Shown here piece by piece: positions 35,767 through 45,587 of a stretch of DNA of 64,000 nt. The stretch is from contig NZ_VDQT01000002.1 in the NCBI RefSeq assembly GCF_007667275.1, positions 434,001-498,000 on the forward strand. The letters are read 5' to 3'. Within the stretch, counting starts at the first letter, position 1. Each line of letters starts with the position of its first letter. The notes under the pieces are model-generated. The model did no database searches, had not been told where the DNA came from, and was given only the letters and a program-made list of their open reading frames with translations. The position numbers were made by a program, and so were the translations under genes. The stretch comes from Stenotrophomonas rhizophila (GTDB lineage Bacteria; Pseudomonadota; Gammaproteobacteria; Xanthomonadales; Xanthomonadaceae).

Positions 35767-36549
35767 TCAGCCGCGGCATTGCGCCGGGACGTACTTCGTG
35801 TCCAGATCGCTGCTGCACGTCCACTCCTGGCTCTGCATGTCGTACTCGAACCAGAGCATCTTGCCATCCAGCGCGCGTTTGTCCGGCACCGAGAACTCCA
35901 TTTCGATGCCGCACTTGTCTTCGCCGAAGCGGCCGATGCGCACCGCACCCACGTACTCGGCGGCGTAGGAGGTGGGGCTCTGGAAGCCGTCGTCGCCGTT
36001 CACCGGGCAGCGGTCGGTGTCCATCGCGAACACGGTGACCTGGTTCTTCAACTGCGACACGATGCCTACCGCATTGGCCACCTTGGCGCGATGCAGGTAG
36101 TCGTTGTACGCAGGAATCGCGATTGCGGCGAGGATGCCCATGACCACCAGGAAGCCGATGCCCAGCACCAGCCCGATCACCAGGCAGCCGGAGGTCTTCT
36201 TCGGCGGGGGCGCGGTACGGGCGTAAGCGGGTGAGGCGGCATAGGCGGGCGCCGGGCCCGGCACTGCGTTGCGCGGTTCAGGCGTATCGAAACCGGGAAT
36301 GCGCGGCGGGGTCGGCACGGCCGGCTCCAGCACCGGTGCGTCCGGGGCAGGTTCGACGGCCGGCGGCGGTGCGATCACCAGGCCCAGCTCGTCGGCCACG
36401 CTGCCCAGGGGCTGCCACTGCGGCAGCCCGTCGCGCCAGACCAGCGTGTCGAGCGCGATGCGGCTGGACTGGTACAGCGCGATCAACTCTTCAGACGCCA
36501 GCGGACCGCGCTGCTGACGATTTCCTTCTGCATAGAACCACTGGCTCAC
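35767..36549 (-). CDS. GYF_2 domain fused to a type IV pilin-like domain
   Basis: 260 residues. Residues 1-50 form a GYF_2 domain (QWFYAEGNRQQRGPLA, TLVWRDGLPQWQPL), then comes a proline-rich linker (about 60-115). A pilin-like segment follows: IGFLVVMGILAAIAIPAYNDY, of which AIAIPAYNDYL is the classic pilin helix, leading into a C-terminal domain with four cysteines. Normal pilins start with a short leader cut before this helix; here about 115 residues precede it, so the protein is probably a plain membrane protein with the helix as its only anchor. Paralogous to the next gene in its GYF part. Confidence 0.8.
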   Translation of the reverse strand: MSQWFYAEGNRQQRGPLASEELIALYQSSRIALDTLVWRDGLPQWQPLGSVADELGLVIAPPPAVEPAPDAPVLEPAVPTPPRIPGFDTPEPRNAVPGPAPAYAASPAYARTAPPPKKTSGCLVIGLVLGIGFLVVMGILAAIAIPAYNDYLHRAKVANAVGIVSQLKNQVTVFAMDTDRCPVNGDDGFQSPTSYAAEYVGAVRIGRFGEDKCGIEMEFSVPDKRALDGKMLWFEYDMQSQEWTCSSDLDTKYVPAQCRG

Positions 36550-36588
36550 TATCCATTCCCCTGAATGCGCAAGGCGCCCAGTGTACGG

Positions 36589-37062
36589 TCAGTGAAGCGG
36601 TTCCGGTTCGTCCACGAACATCTGGGTTTCCATCCAGGCGTAAGCGGCTTCGGCGCCGGGCTGGTTGAACAGCACCATCAGCACCACCCACTTCAGGTCG
36701 TCCAGGTCCAGTTCGTCCTGGTCCAGGGCCATGGCCCGGTCCAGCACCAGCTCGCGCTGGTTGGCGTCGAGGATGCCGTGCTGTTCCAGGAACATCAGGA
36801 AGCCGCGGCCTTCCACGTCGAGCTTGTCCAGCTCCGGACCATGGAAAATGCGCACGGGACCGTCGACCCGGGCAACGCTGACCGCCGGCCGCTGTTCGGC
36901 CAGGGCATCGAGCCAGTCGAACGCCTTGTTGATCTCGGTGGGGCTGAAGCCGGCCTGTATCAGGCTGTTCTGGAGGGTATCGCGATCACGGACGATGTCC
37001 GCGTCTTCGCTGAAATAGTGTTCAAACAGGTACAGCAGGACATCCAGAATGCTCTCTTTCAT
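36589..37062 (-). CDS. smg: Smg (DUF494) protein
   Basis: 157 residues: [33 protein letters not shown] and [19 protein letters not shown] are the DUF494/Smg blocks. The protein is conserved next to dprA and topA in gammaproteobacteria; its biochemical role is not settled. It starts 42 bases after the dprA stop, so it is probably cotranscribed with dprA. Confidence 0.93.
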   Translation of the reverse strand: MKESILDVLLYLFEHYFSEDADIVRDRDTLQNSLIQAGFSPTEINKAFDWLDALAEQRPAVSVARVDGPVRIFHGPELDKLDVEGRGFLMFLEQHGILDANQRELVLDRAMALDQDELDLDDLKWVVLMVLFNQPGAEAAYAWMETQMFVDEPEPLH

Positions 37063-37104
37063 TGCCCCTCGGCCTGCGTCGACGACGCTGTGGAGGTGAA
37101 GAAA

Positions 37105-38244
37105 CTAGGGTTTTCGACAGTAGCGGCCATGCCTGGCAACCACCTTTCCATCCAGTTCCATGATCAGCAGCATGGCCGACAGCTGCGTTGCCGTCAATCC
37201 GCTGCGCTGGATCAATGAATCCATACCCGTTGGGTTTTCATCCAGGACTTTCCACAAGCGCTGGTAGTCCGGTGGGAGAGAGGGGGAGGCGGCAGTCGGT
37301 GCTGGCCGTGCCTGTTCAGTGGGGGCGCCCAGGCGCGAACGCAAGGCCTGGCCCAGCCGGGCGGCGATCCCGCCCAGCCCGGCAACCACCTCGGCCGGGT
37401 CCTCGACCAGCTGCGCGCCGTCCCGGATCAGCCGGTGGCAGCCGCGGGCGCGCGGATTGCGGACCGAGCCGGGCAGGGCGAACACCTCGCGCCCGGCCTC
37501 GGCGGCCAACCGGGCGGTGATCAGCGCGCCCGAGCGCAGGGCCGCCTCGATCACCAGCGTGCCCAGGGTCTGCCCGGCGACGATCCGGTTGCGGGCCGGG
37601 AACTGGCCCGGGCGCGCCGGGGTGCCGGGCGGGTATTCGCTCACCACCGCACCGCGTTCGGCAACGCGGGCCTGCAGGTCGGCGTGGTGGGGCGGGTAGG
37701 CCAGGTCCAGGCCGGTGGCCACCACCGCCACGGTGCGTCCGCCGGCGGTATCCAGCGCCGCCTGGTGGGCGCGCGCATCCACTCCTGCGGCCAGCCCACT
37801 GACCACCGCCAGCCCGCTGCGGGCCAGTGCGGCGGAGAATTCCGCCGCCAGCTCGGCGCCGCTGGGCGAGGGCGTGCGGCTGCCGACCACGGCGACGCCC
37901 GGATGCCACAGCGCGGCAGGGTCGCCGGCAATGAACAAGGCCAACGGCGCGGTGTCGAGCTCGCGCAGCAGGCACGGGTAGTCGGCATCGCCGGCCGCGA
38001 GCAGGTGGCGACCGGGGTGTTCCAGCCAGGCCAGGGCGCGGGCGAGCGCGCGCGGTTCGGGCAGGGCGAGCAGGGCACGCTGCTCGGGCGTGCACCCGGC
38101 GGCGCGCCAGGCGGACGGGCCGGCGCGCAGGGCGGCTGCGGGGTCGTCGAAGCGGGACAGCAGCAGGCGGCGCGGGGCGATGGCGCCACCGGCCAGGACC
38201 AGGCGCAGCAGCGCCTCGGTGGAACAGTTCAGTTCGGCAGGCAT
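37105..38244 (-). CDS. dprA: DNA-processing protein DprA/Smf
   Basis: 379 residues: an N-terminal helical region, the Rossmann-like domain with VVGSRTPSPSG and SGLAAGVDARAHQAAL, FPARNRIVAG, and a C-terminal winged helix (ENPTGMDSLIQRSGLTATQL). DprA loads RecA on incoming single-stranded DNA during transformation. It lies between the LysM gene and smg in the usual order. The ATG at 38244 has no strong Shine-Dalgarno. Confidence 0.95.
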   Translation of the reverse strand: MPAELNCSTEALLRLVLAGGAIAPRRLLLSRFDDPAAALRAGPSAWRAAGCTPEQRALLALPEPRALARALAWLEHPGRHLLAAGDADYPCLLRELDTAPLALFIAGDPAALWHPGVAVVGSRTPSPSGAELAAEFSAALARSGLAVVSGLAAGVDARAHQAALDTAGGRTVAVVATGLDLAYPPHHADLQARVAERGAVVSEYPPGTPARPGQFPARNRIVAGQTLGTLVIEAALRSGALITARLAAEAGREVFALPGSVRNPRARGCHRLIRDGAQLVEDPAEVVAGLGGIAARLGQALRSRLGAPTEQARPAPTAASPSLPPDYQRLWKVLDENPTGMDSLIQRSGLTATQLSAMLLIMELDGKVVARHGRYCRKP

Positions 38245-38269
38245 CCGCTCAGGCTAGCCCGCATACGAC

Positions 38270-38291
38270 GACGGCGCCCTGGGGCGCCGTC
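38270..38291. terminator. Hairpin between the LysM gene and dprA
   Basis: GACGGCGCC, loop CTGG, GGCGCCGTC: a 9-base stem in the 71-base gap after the LysM gene. No T run follows on the minus strand, so it may only attenuate or stabilise. Confidence 0.5.
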
Positions 38292-38315
38292 GCGTTGTTG
38301 CGTCAGGTTTTACGG

Positions 38316-39449
38316 TTACTGCGCGTCGGGGTGCTTGGCCGAATAGCCGACCAGGACCGGCTTCACGCCCTGCATCACCAGCGCGTAGCTGACCTTGTCG
38401 AAGGTGCGGAACACCATCGCGTGGGCGGCGTACTCATCCGGCAGCGAGACCCGGCCGGCACCGGAGGTGAGCGAGTCGTCCATGCGCGAGGAGTTCGGGT
38501 ACTGCATGCGGTGTGCCACGTGACGACCCTGGCGCCACAGCGACACTACGGTGCCGTTGTCGATGCCGTTGGCGCTGCCGGCCGAGATCGCGACGACATC
38601 GCGCGGGCCGCCGGCCAGGTACATGTCCGTCACCGCCAGCACGCGCATGTCCAGGCCTTCGGTCTGGGCGGCAGGTGCGTGCGGGAAGAACTGCAGGTCG
38701 TACGGGTTGGCCTCGACCGGGACCAGGCGGTCGCCGGCACGGACTTCGCGACCGTCGACCCGGCCCTGCAGCGCCAGCGTGGTCACTTCGGACTGGCCGT
38801 CGGCCAGCTTGACCACGGTGCCCACGTTCAGCTGGGCCAGCTCGTAGCCCAGCATCTCGTTGCGCTTGCTGGGCGCGGCCACGAAGTTCTTCCACAGGTT
38901 GCCGCTGCCGGGCGTGACATCGCCATTGGCGGTCAGGTCCTCGGTGGGCTTGGGCAGCGAGTAGCGCACGGTCGGACGGACCACCGCCCAGCGCTGGCCC
39001 ACTTCGGCGCCGTCCAGGCCGCGTACGTAGGCGGTCTGGCCGGTGGTGGCGCGCAGCCGGTTGTCTTCCAGGGCAACCACGTAGGGCAGCGAGTCGATCT
39101 CGTCCACCACGCTGAGCTGCTTCAGGAAGGGTTCGATCTGGTCCAGCGGCAGCGCGTTGATCGGCTGTTCCTGGCGCGGGCCGGGCTGGGCCACGACGCG
39201 ATCCAGGTAGGCCAGGCTCAGCACGTCGCCCGGATAGATCAGGTGCGGATTCTTGACCTGCGGGTTGGCCTGCCAGATTTCCGGCCACAGCCACGGCTTT
39301 TTAAGGAAGCGCGCGGAAATGTCCCACAAGGTATCGCCCTTCTGGACGACGTAGGTTTCCGGGTGCCCGCCATTCACTTCAACGGCGGTAGCATAGGTAG
39401 CGACGGTCAGCATCGCGACGGCGAGGACCGTACGAGTTCTTTCAAACAT
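38316..39449 (-). CDS. Secreted LysM-domain protein
   Basis: 377 residues with a signal peptide (MFERTRTVLAVAMLTVATYATA) and one N-terminal LysM domain (TYVVQKGDTLWDISARFL to PHLIYPGDVL, about 32-78). A long domain follows with no recognised motif. LysM binds peptidoglycan, so the protein is likely periplasmic and wall-bound. A LysM gene upstream of dprA and divergent from def is common in gammaproteobacteria. The start at 39449 is set by the signal peptide. Confidence 0.9.
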   Translation of the reverse strand: MFERTRTVLAVAMLTVATYATAVEVNGGHPETYVVQKGDTLWDISARFLKKPWLWPEIWQANPQVKNPHLIYPGDVLSLAYLDRVVAQPGPRQEQPINALPLDQIEPFLKQLSVVDEIDSLPYVVALEDNRLRATTGQTAYVRGLDGAEVGQRWAVVRPTVRYSLPKPTEDLTANGDVTPGSGNLWKNFVAAPSKRNEMLGYELAQLNVGTVVKLADGQSEVTTLALQGRVDGREVRAGDRLVPVEANPYDLQFFPHAPAAQTEGLDMRVLAVTDMYLAGGPRDVVAISAGSANGIDNGTVVSLWRQGRHVAHRMQYPNSSRMDDSLTSGAGRVSLPDEYAAHAMVFRTFDKVSYALVMQGVKPVLVGYSAKHPDAQ

Positions 39450-39574
39450 AGGTGTGGTGCCTGATTCCCCAACAGGTTCGCGCACTATAGTCCAGAAACC
39501 GGGGCGCAGGGCAAGCGTTGGCGATAGAATTGCGACGTACGCCGCTTTAAGGGCGCCCCCAAACGGTATTTGCC

Positions 39575-40087
39575 ATGGCCATCCTGCCCATTCTTGAGTT
39601 CCCGGACCCGCGCCTGCGCACCAAGGCGGCGCGGATCGACGCCGCCGAAGTGACCACGCCGGCCTTCCAGACCCTGCTCGACGACATGTTCCAGACCATG
39701 TACGACGCCCCCGGCATCGGCCTGGCGGCGTCCCAGGTCGACGTCCACAAGCGTTTCATGGTGATCGACGTCAGCGAAGAGAAGAACACCCCGCTGGTGT
39801 TCATCAACCCGGAGATCGTCACCAGCGAAGGTGGCCAGGTCTACCAGGAGGGGTGCCTGTCGGTCCCCGGCATCTTTGCCGACGTGACCCGCGCCGACAC
39901 CATCACCGTGCGCTTCCTGGACCGCCAGGGCGTGGCCCAGGAGCTGACCACCGATGGCCTGCTGGCGGTCTGCGTGCAGCATGAGATGGACCACCTGGAC
40001 GGCAAGCTGTTCATCGACTATCTGTCGCCGCTCAAGCGCGAGATGGTCCGCAAGAAGCTGGCCAAGTCGCGCAAGCACGTTGCCTGA
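39575..40087 (+). CDS. def: Peptide deformylase
   Basis: A 170-residue metalloenzyme that removes the formyl group from nascent proteins. All three motifs are present: [18 protein letters not shown] (metal cysteine) and [15 protein letters not shown] (two metal histidines and the catalytic glutamate). It opens the def-fmt-rsmB group, divergent from the LysM gene. A terminator lies between def and fmt, so fmt may also have its own promoter or read-through. Confidence 0.98.
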   Translation: MAILPILEFPDPRLRTKAARIDAAEVTTPAFQTLLDDMFQTMYDAPGIGLAASQVDVHKRFMVIDVSEEKNTPLVFINPEIVTSEGGQVYQEGCLSVPGIFADVTRADTITVRFLDRQGVAQELTTDGLLAVCVQHEMDHLDGKLFIDYLSPLKREMVRKKLAKSRKHVA

Positions 40088-40139
40088 CCTGGCCACGGGC
40101 GCGGCAGCGCGGTTCGCCCGCGCGCCGCGACCGGTTGCT

Positions 40140-40165
40140 CGGCGCCGGGATCCGGCGCCGTTTTT
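40140..40165 (+). terminator. Terminator-like hairpin between def and fmt
   Basis: CGGCGCCGG, loop GAT, CCGGCGCCG, followed by TTTTTCTTT. Its place inside the def-fmt gap suggests partial termination that lowers expression of the downstream genes. Confidence 0.85.
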
Positions 40166-40186
40166 CTTTCTGCAAGTGGGAACGCC

Positions 40187-41110
40187 ATGAAGATTGTCTT
40201 TGCCGGAACGCCGGAGTTCGCCGTGTCTTCGCTGCGCGCTGCCGCGCGCCACCATGAGGTGGTGGGCGTCTACACCCAGCCGGACCGCCCGGCCGGTCGC
40301 GGCCGCGGACTGATGCCCTCGCCGGTGAAGCTGGAGGCGATCGCCCGCGGCATCCCGGTGTTCCAGCCCGAATCGCTGAAGACTGCCGAGGCCCAGCAGC
40401 AGCTGCGCGAGCTGCAGCCGGACCTGATGGTGGTGGTCGCCTACGGGCTGATCCTGCCCAAGGCGGTGCTGGCCATTCCGACCCATGGCTGCTGGAACGT
40501 GCATGCCTCGCTGCTGCCGCGCTGGCGCGGCGCTGCGCCGATCCAGCGCGCCATCCAGGCCGGCGATGCCGAAACCGGCGTGTGCCTGATGCAGATGGAA
40601 GCCGGCCTGGACACCGGTCCGGTGCTGCTGCGCCAGCACACGCCGATCCAGAGCGGCGAACTGGGCGGCTCGCTGCACGACCGCCTGGCCGAGCTGGGCG
40701 CGCAGGTGCTGTCCGACGGCCTCGGCCTGCTGCGCGCCGGCCTCAAGCCGATCGCGCAGCCGCAGCCGGAGCAGGGCGTGACCTACGCGCACAAGCTGGA
40801 CAAGGCCGAGGCGCGGCTGGACTGGTCCGGTGACGCCCCGGCGCTGGAGCGCACCGTGCGCGCGTTCAACCCATGGCCGATTGCCGAAGCGCAGCTGGCC
40901 GGCGAGCGGGTGCGCATCCATGGCGCGGTGGCTTTGGCCGACAACCAGGGCAAGGCGCCGGGCACCCTGCTGGCCGCCGGCCGCGAAGGCATCGACATCG
41001 CCTGCGGCCAGGGCGCGTTGCGCCTGCGGGTGCTGCAGCGCGAAGGCGGCAAGGCGATCACCGCCGCCGACTACCTCAACGCACGTCGCGACCTGGTCGT
41101 GGGTAACTGA
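40187..41110 (+). CDS. fmt: Methionyl-tRNA formyltransferase
   Basis: 307 residues. It formylates Met-tRNA(fMet) using 10-formyl-tetrahydrofolate. The start [12 protein letters not shown], the [15 protein letters not shown] block, the catalytic region around [11 protein letters not shown], and [15 protein letters not shown] at the linker to the C-terminal OB-like domain are all present. CAAGTGGGAACGCC precedes the ATG. rsmB begins one base after the stop codon, so the two are coupled. Confidence 0.97.
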   Translation: MKIVFAGTPEFAVSSLRAAARHHEVVGVYTQPDRPAGRGRGLMPSPVKLEAIARGIPVFQPESLKTAEAQQQLRELQPDLMVVVAYGLILPKAVLAIPTHGCWNVHASLLPRWRGAAPIQRAIQAGDAETGVCLMQMEAGLDTGPVLLRQHTPIQSGELGGSLHDRLAELGAQVLSDGLGLLRAGLKPIAQPQPEQGVTYAHKLDKAEARLDWSGDAPALERTVRAFNPWPIAEAQLAGERVRIHGAVALADNQGKAPGTLLAAGREGIDIACGQGALRLRVLQREGGKAITAADYLNARRDLVVGN

Positions 41111-41111
41111 G

Positions 41112-42443
41112 ATGGCACAGCCCCGCGCAAGCCAATCCTTGTCCGCGCTGGCCCCGGGCGTCCCCACGCGGGTGCTTGCCGCGCGTGTGCTGGCCCAGGT
41201 GATCGGCCGCGGCCGCTCGCTCAAGGCCGAACTGAACACCGCCCTGCCCAGCCTGGACGACAGCCGCGACCGCGCCCTGCTGGAAGCGCTGTGCTTTGCC
41301 GTGCTGCGCCGGCGCAACGCGTACGACGCGGCGCTGGCGCAGTGGATGCAGCGCCCGCTCGGCGCCCGCGACGAGGACCTGCGCGCCCTGCTGCTGGTCG
41401 GTTTCGCCCAGCTTGATGCGCTGGACCTGCCCGCGCACGCCGCGCTCTCGGCTACGGTCGAGGCCGCGCGCGCGCTGGGCCGGGAGCGCCAGGCCGGCAT
41501 GGTCAACGCCCTGCTGCGCCGCGCCCAGCGCGAGGGCATTCCGGCGTTGCCGGCACGCGACGCGTTCCCGAAGTGGCTGGCCGAGCAGATCGAGCAGGAC
41601 TGGCCCGACCAGGCCGACGCCATCTTCAATGAAAGCCTGCAGCCGGCCCCGTTGTGGCTGCGGGTGAACCGCCAGCACGGCAGCCGCGAGGCGATGCTGG
41701 AACGCCTGCAGGCGGCCACGATTGCAGCCGAAACCACCGACCTGGGCGCCGATGCGATCCGGCTGCCGGTGCCGGTGGCGGTGGCCTCGCTGCCCGGCTT
41801 CGCCGACGGCGCGCTGTCGGTGCAGGACCTGTCGGCACAGCAGGTGGCCGATGCGCTGGCGCCGCGTCCGGGTGCGCGCGTGCTGGATGCGTGCGCCGCG
41901 CCCGGCGGCAAGTCGGCGCACCTGCTCGAGCGCGATCCCAGCCTGCGCCTGCTGGCGCTGGACATCGACCCGCGCCGGCTCAAGCGCATCAGTGAAACCT
42001 TCGCCCGCACCGGCGTGGGCGAACACGCCCAGGTGCGGGCGGCCGACGCCACCGACCCGGCCAGTTGGTGGGACGGCGAACCGTTCGATGTGATCCTGCT
42101 CGACGCGCCGTGTTCGGCCACCGGCATCATCCGCCGCCAGCCCGACGTGCTGCTGCATCGCCGCGCCACCGACATTCCGGCGCTGGTGGGGTTGCAGGCC
42201 CGCCTGCTGGATGCGTGTTTCGGCATGCTCGCCCCCGGCGGGACCCTGCTGTACGCGACATGCTCGATCCTGCGCGAAGAGAACCAGTTCCAGATCGAGG
42301 CCTTCCTGCAGCGCACCCCGCGGGCGGGGTTCCTGCCACTGGGTGACGCCTACGGCCACGATTCCTGGGCCGGTCGCCAGCGCCTGCCGGGCGAACACGG
42401 GGCTGACGGCTTCTTCTACGCGCGCCTGCTGAAGAAGGGTTGA
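41112..42443 (+). CDS. rsmB: 16S rRNA m5C967 methyltransferase RsmB
   Basis: 443 residues: an N-terminal NusB-like RNA-binding domain ([13 protein letters not shown] onward) and a C-terminal SAM-dependent domain with [30 protein letters not shown] and the catalytic cysteine in [11 protein letters not shown]. The start at 41112 is set by the NusB-like domain, and the ATG lies directly after the fmt stop. Completes the conserved def-fmt-rsmB group; trkA, often next, is absent. Confidence 0.96.
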   Translation: MAQPRASQSLSALAPGVPTRVLAARVLAQVIGRGRSLKAELNTALPSLDDSRDRALLEALCFAVLRRRNAYDAALAQWMQRPLGARDEDLRALLLVGFAQLDALDLPAHAALSATVEAARALGRERQAGMVNALLRRAQREGIPALPARDAFPKWLAEQIEQDWPDQADAIFNESLQPAPLWLRVNRQHGSREAMLERLQAATIAAETTDLGADAIRLPVPVAVASLPGFADGALSVQDLSAQQVADALAPRPGARVLDACAAPGGKSAHLLERDPSLRLLALDIDPRRLKRISETFARTGVGEHAQVRAADATDPASWWDGEPFDVILLDAPCSATGIIRRQPDVLLHRRATDIPALVGLQARLLDACFGMLAPGGTLLYATCSILREENQFQIEAFLQRTPRAGFLPLGDAYGHDSWAGRQRLPGEHGADGFFYARLLKKG

Positions 42444-42466
42444 TCCTGCCCGGGTAGAATCGCGCC

Positions 42467-44191
42467 ATGCTGAAAACACGCGAATCCCGGGAATTCTGGT
42501 TGTTGGCCCTGATGGCGCTGCTGGTGCTGGGCGCCGGGCTGGGCATGCGCGACCCCTGGCCCTCCGACGAGCCGCGCTTCGCGCTGGTCGCCAAGCAGAT
42601 GGTGCTCAGCGGGGACTGGCTGTTCCCGCATCGCGGAACCGAGCTCTACTCGGACAAGCCGCCGATGCTGATGTGGCTGCAGGCCACCCTGTACACGCTG
42701 CTGCGCGACTGGCGGGTAGCGTTCCTGCTGCCCACGCTGCTGGCCGCACTGGGCACCCTGGCCTGCGTGTACGACCTCGGCCGCCGCCTGTGGACCCGCA
42801 AAGTGGGCCTGTACGCGGCCTGGGCGCTGCTGTTCGCGGTGCACTTCACCTTCCAAGCCAAGAAAGCCCAGATCGACCCGCTGGTGGTGTTCTTCATCAC
42901 CCTGGCCAACTACGGGCTGCTGCGCCACCTGCTGTGCGGTCCGGCCTGGCGCTGGTGGTGGCTGGGCTGGTTCGCGGCCGGGCTGGGGGTGATCACCAAG
43001 GGCGTGGGCGTGCTGGCGTTGTTCATGCTGGTGCCGGCGGTGGTCGCGGTGGCGCTGGGCTGGCCGCGCGTGCGTCTGGACCTGCGCGACTGGCGCTTCT
43101 GGCTGGGCCCGCTGGCGTTCGTGCTGGCCGTGGCGCTGTGGCTGGTGCCGATGGTGCTGGCTGCCACCAGCAGCGGCTCGGCCGAATACCGCGCCTACAT
43201 GGACGACATCCTGTTCCGGCAGACGGCCAAGCGCTACGCGCAATCGTGGGACCACCACCAGCCGTGGTGGTATTTCCTGGCCACGATGCCGTCGATGTGG
43301 ATCCCGGCCTTCCTGCTGGTGCCCTGGGCGATCCCGGCCTGGTGGCGGCGTCTGCGCCGGCGCGACCCGCGTTACCTGCTGCTGCTGGGCTGGTGGCTGC
43401 TGATCGTGCTGTTCTTCTCGATTCCGCATGGCAAGCGCGACGTCTACATCCTGCCGGCCCTGCCGATGTTCTGCCTGGCGCTGGCGCCGCTGCTGCCGGG
43501 CCTGCTGCGCAGGCGCGATGTGCAGTGGCTGCTGGGCGGGTTCGCCGCGCTGCTGACCCTGGCCCTGCTGGGCGTGGGCGTGGCGATGCTGGGGGGCGAA
43601 CCGGGCTTCGAGCGCAAGCTGATCCTGGAGCGGGGCATCGACACCTCGGTCACCGCCGCACTGGGCTGGGTCGGCATCGCGCTGGGCAGCTGGGGCGTGG
43701 TCAGCCTGCTGTTCAGTGGTCCGCGCCGCTTCCACCTGGCAGTGATGTCGATCCTGGCGATGGCGTGGGTGGCCTACGGCCTGGTCGGCTATCCGCTGTT
43801 CAATGATTCCAGCTCGGCACGCGGGCTGATGCAGCAGACGGGCGAACGGATCGGGCCGGACGCGGAGCTGGCGCTGGTCGGCTGGAAGGAGCAGAACCTG
43901 CTGATGTCCGACCGCCCGGTGCGGACGTTCGGCTTCAAGCGGCGATGGTACCTGCAGCTGCAGGACGGTGCGGCCTGGCAGGCCGAGGCGCCGGAGCGGC
44001 GCTGGCTGCTGGTACAGCAGGCGGCACTGCTCGCGTGCGTGGACCGCAGCCGGGCCGAACGGGTGGGCGTGGCCAACCGGCGAGGCTGGTGGCTGGTGCC
44101 GGCGGAGGCCTTCGTGGGGCCCTGCCAGCCCAATGCCGTGGACCTGGCGCGGATCCGTCGGGAGCAGGGCAAGGAGGACGGTGAGGAATAG
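42467..44191 (+). CDS. GT39/ArnT-like membrane glycosyltransferase
   Basis: 574 residues with about twelve membrane helices. The first periplasmic loop has the acidic pair in PWPSDEPRFALVAKQM and the SDKPPMLMWLQA block, as in ArnT and PMT-like lipid-linked sugar transferases. In this family undecaprenyl-linked sugars are moved onto lipid A or other acceptors in the periplasm. The specific sugar is unknown. It is followed closely by an O-antigen-ligase-like gene, so a role in lipopolysaccharide modification is likely. Confidence 0.87.
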   Translation: MLKTRESREFWLLALMALLVLGAGLGMRDPWPSDEPRFALVAKQMVLSGDWLFPHRGTELYSDKPPMLMWLQATLYTLLRDWRVAFLLPTLLAALGTLACVYDLGRRLWTRKVGLYAAWALLFAVHFTFQAKKAQIDPLVVFFITLANYGLLRHLLCGPAWRWWWLGWFAAGLGVITKGVGVLALFMLVPAVVAVALGWPRVRLDLRDWRFWLGPLAFVLAVALWLVPMVLAATSSGSAEYRAYMDDILFRQTAKRYAQSWDHHQPWWYFLATMPSMWIPAFLLVPWAIPAWWRRLRRRDPRYLLLLGWWLLIVLFFSIPHGKRDVYILPALPMFCLALAPLLPGLLRRRDVQWLLGGFAALLTLALLGVGVAMLGGEPGFERKLILERGIDTSVTAALGWVGIALGSWGVVSLLFSGPRRFHLAVMSILAMAWVAYGLVGYPLFNDSSSARGLMQQTGERIGPDAELALVGWKEQNLLMSDRPVRTFGFKRRWYLQLQDGAAWQAEAPERRWLLVQQAALLACVDRSRAERVGVANRRGWWLVPAEAFVGPCQPNAVDLARIRREQGKEDGEE

Positions 44192-44201
44192 CCGCACGCT
44201 C

Positions 44202-45554
44202 ATGGATCATTCCCAAACGATCAGCCACAATGCCGACCGCTCCGCCCGACCCGCATCGAACGTGAACAACGCGCTTTCCCGTCCTGCCGGCATCAACCCA
44301 ATCCTGGCATGGGTGTTCACGGGGGCGCTTGGGCTTTCGCCGGTGCTGTTGATGTCGACGATGGACGGTGGCAGTGCGGGCTATTACGGGCTGGTGCTGC
44401 TCAGCGTCATCGTGCTGGCGTGGGTGCGCCGTCCGGTGCAGGGCACGGTCTGGTGCGACAACCGTCGCGAATACCTGTGGATGGTGTCGGGCATGGCCGT
44501 GCTGCTGGTGGGGGTGCTCACCAGCCTGGCGGTACACGGCCTCTGGAAGGGCTCGGAGGTCGAGAAGGCCGCGCGGTTCCTCAGCGTGGGGCTGATCCTG
44601 GCCGCGGCCCTGCGCATTCCGCGGCATGTCCTGGCGCACGCCGCGCTCGGCCTGCTGGGGGGTATCTGGTACGCGGTGCTCAACGTGGCCTGGCTGGTGC
44701 TGAGCACCGGCGAGCGGCCGGCCACCCGGCAGTTCAACGCGGTGACCTACGGCGACCTGACCCTGCTGTTCTCGATGATCGCCTTCCTGTTGCTGGGCCT
44801 GCGCATCACCCGGTTCCGGCGCACCGAATTCGCGCTGAAGCTGGTCAGCGGCATCGCCGGCGTCGGCGCTTTCCTGGCCACCCAGACCCGTGGCGGCCTG
44901 CTGGCCATTCCCTGTTTCCTGTTCATCGCCATGCTGGTGCAGGGCCGGCGCATGAACCGCCTGAAGCTGCTCGCGGCGGCGGTGCTGCTGGCCGTGGCCG
45001 GCGTCATCGTGGCCAGCGATGCCTCGATGCGCCAGCGCATCCACCTGGGCGTGAGCGAATTCGACCAATGCCAGGTGGCGCACCTGTCCGACACCTCGGT
45101 GTGCATCCGCCTGCAGCTGTGGAGCGCGGCCGGGCACATGATCCGCAGCGAACCGGTGTTCGGGATCGGCGGCGGCGACCGCTTCCGCGAGGAGCTGGCC
45201 AACCTGGCCCAGGCCAAGCAGGTCACCCCGACGGTGGCGCGCGACTTCGGTGAGACCCACAACGACCTGCTGTACTTCCTGGCCACGTACGGCGTGCTGG
45301 GCGGATTGGGCCTGGTGCTGCTGTACATCGCACCGGGCTGGCTGTTCGCGCGCCGCCTGCGGCTGGACGTGACCGACCGGCCCACGCGCCTGTTCGCCGG
45401 CGCCGGACTGATGATCTGCGTGGGCTTCGCGGTGTTCGGCATCACCGAAATGATGTTCCGCGACATGCGCACCGCCTCGTTCTACGCCACCTGGATCGCG
45501 TTCTTCCTGGCCCTGTCAGACCCCCTGCGCCTGCGCACCAGCACCGACCGGTAG
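44202..45554 (+). CDS. O-antigen ligase-like (Wzy_C/WaaL) membrane protein
   Basis: 450 residues with about ten to twelve membrane segments and a large periplasmic loop. RIHLGVSEF and FGETHNDLLYFLATYGVLGG fall in the Wzy_C region typical of WaaL ligases and polymerases. It would join O-antigen or another polysaccharide to core lipid A. The start is uncertain: a GTG at 44181 lies only three bases after AAGGAGG, while the ATG at 44202 is farther away. The TAG stop codon lies in a GTAG repeat signature. Confidence 0.8.
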   Translation: MDHSQTISHNADRSARPASNVNNALSRPAGINPILAWVFTGALGLSPVLLMSTMDGGSAGYYGLVLLSVIVLAWVRRPVQGTVWCDNRREYLWMVSGMAVLLVGVLTSLAVHGLWKGSEVEKAARFLSVGLILAAALRIPRHVLAHAALGLLGGIWYAVLNVAWLVLSTGERPATRQFNAVTYGDLTLLFSMIAFLLLGLRITRFRRTEFALKLVSGIAGVGAFLATQTRGGLLAIPCFLFIAMLVQGRRMNRLKLLAAAVLLAVAGVIVASDASMRQRIHLGVSEFDQCQVAHLSDTSVCIRLQLWSAAGHMIRSEPVFGIGGGDRFREELANLAQAKQVTPTVARDFGETHNDLLYFLATYGVLGGLGLVLLYIAPGWLFARRLRLDVTDRPTRLFAGAGLMICVGFAVFGITEMMFRDMRTASFYATWIAFFLALSDPLRLRTSTDR

Positions 45555-45587
45555 AGCCGACGTGTAGAGCCGACTGTTAGTCGGCTG
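45551..45587 (+). repeat. GTAG-type repeat(s) between the ligase and GT4 genes
   Basis: A GTAG at 45551-45554 begins a truncated unit. A complete element follows at 45564-45587: GTAG, AGCCGACT, loop GTT, AGTCGGCT. It separates two convergent genes. Confidence 0.85.

Noticed and set aside
39485..42316. 943-codon frame opposite def, fmt and rsmB
   Set aside because: Antisense to three well-supported genes, with Arg/Ser/Ala-rich translation and no recognisable motif.
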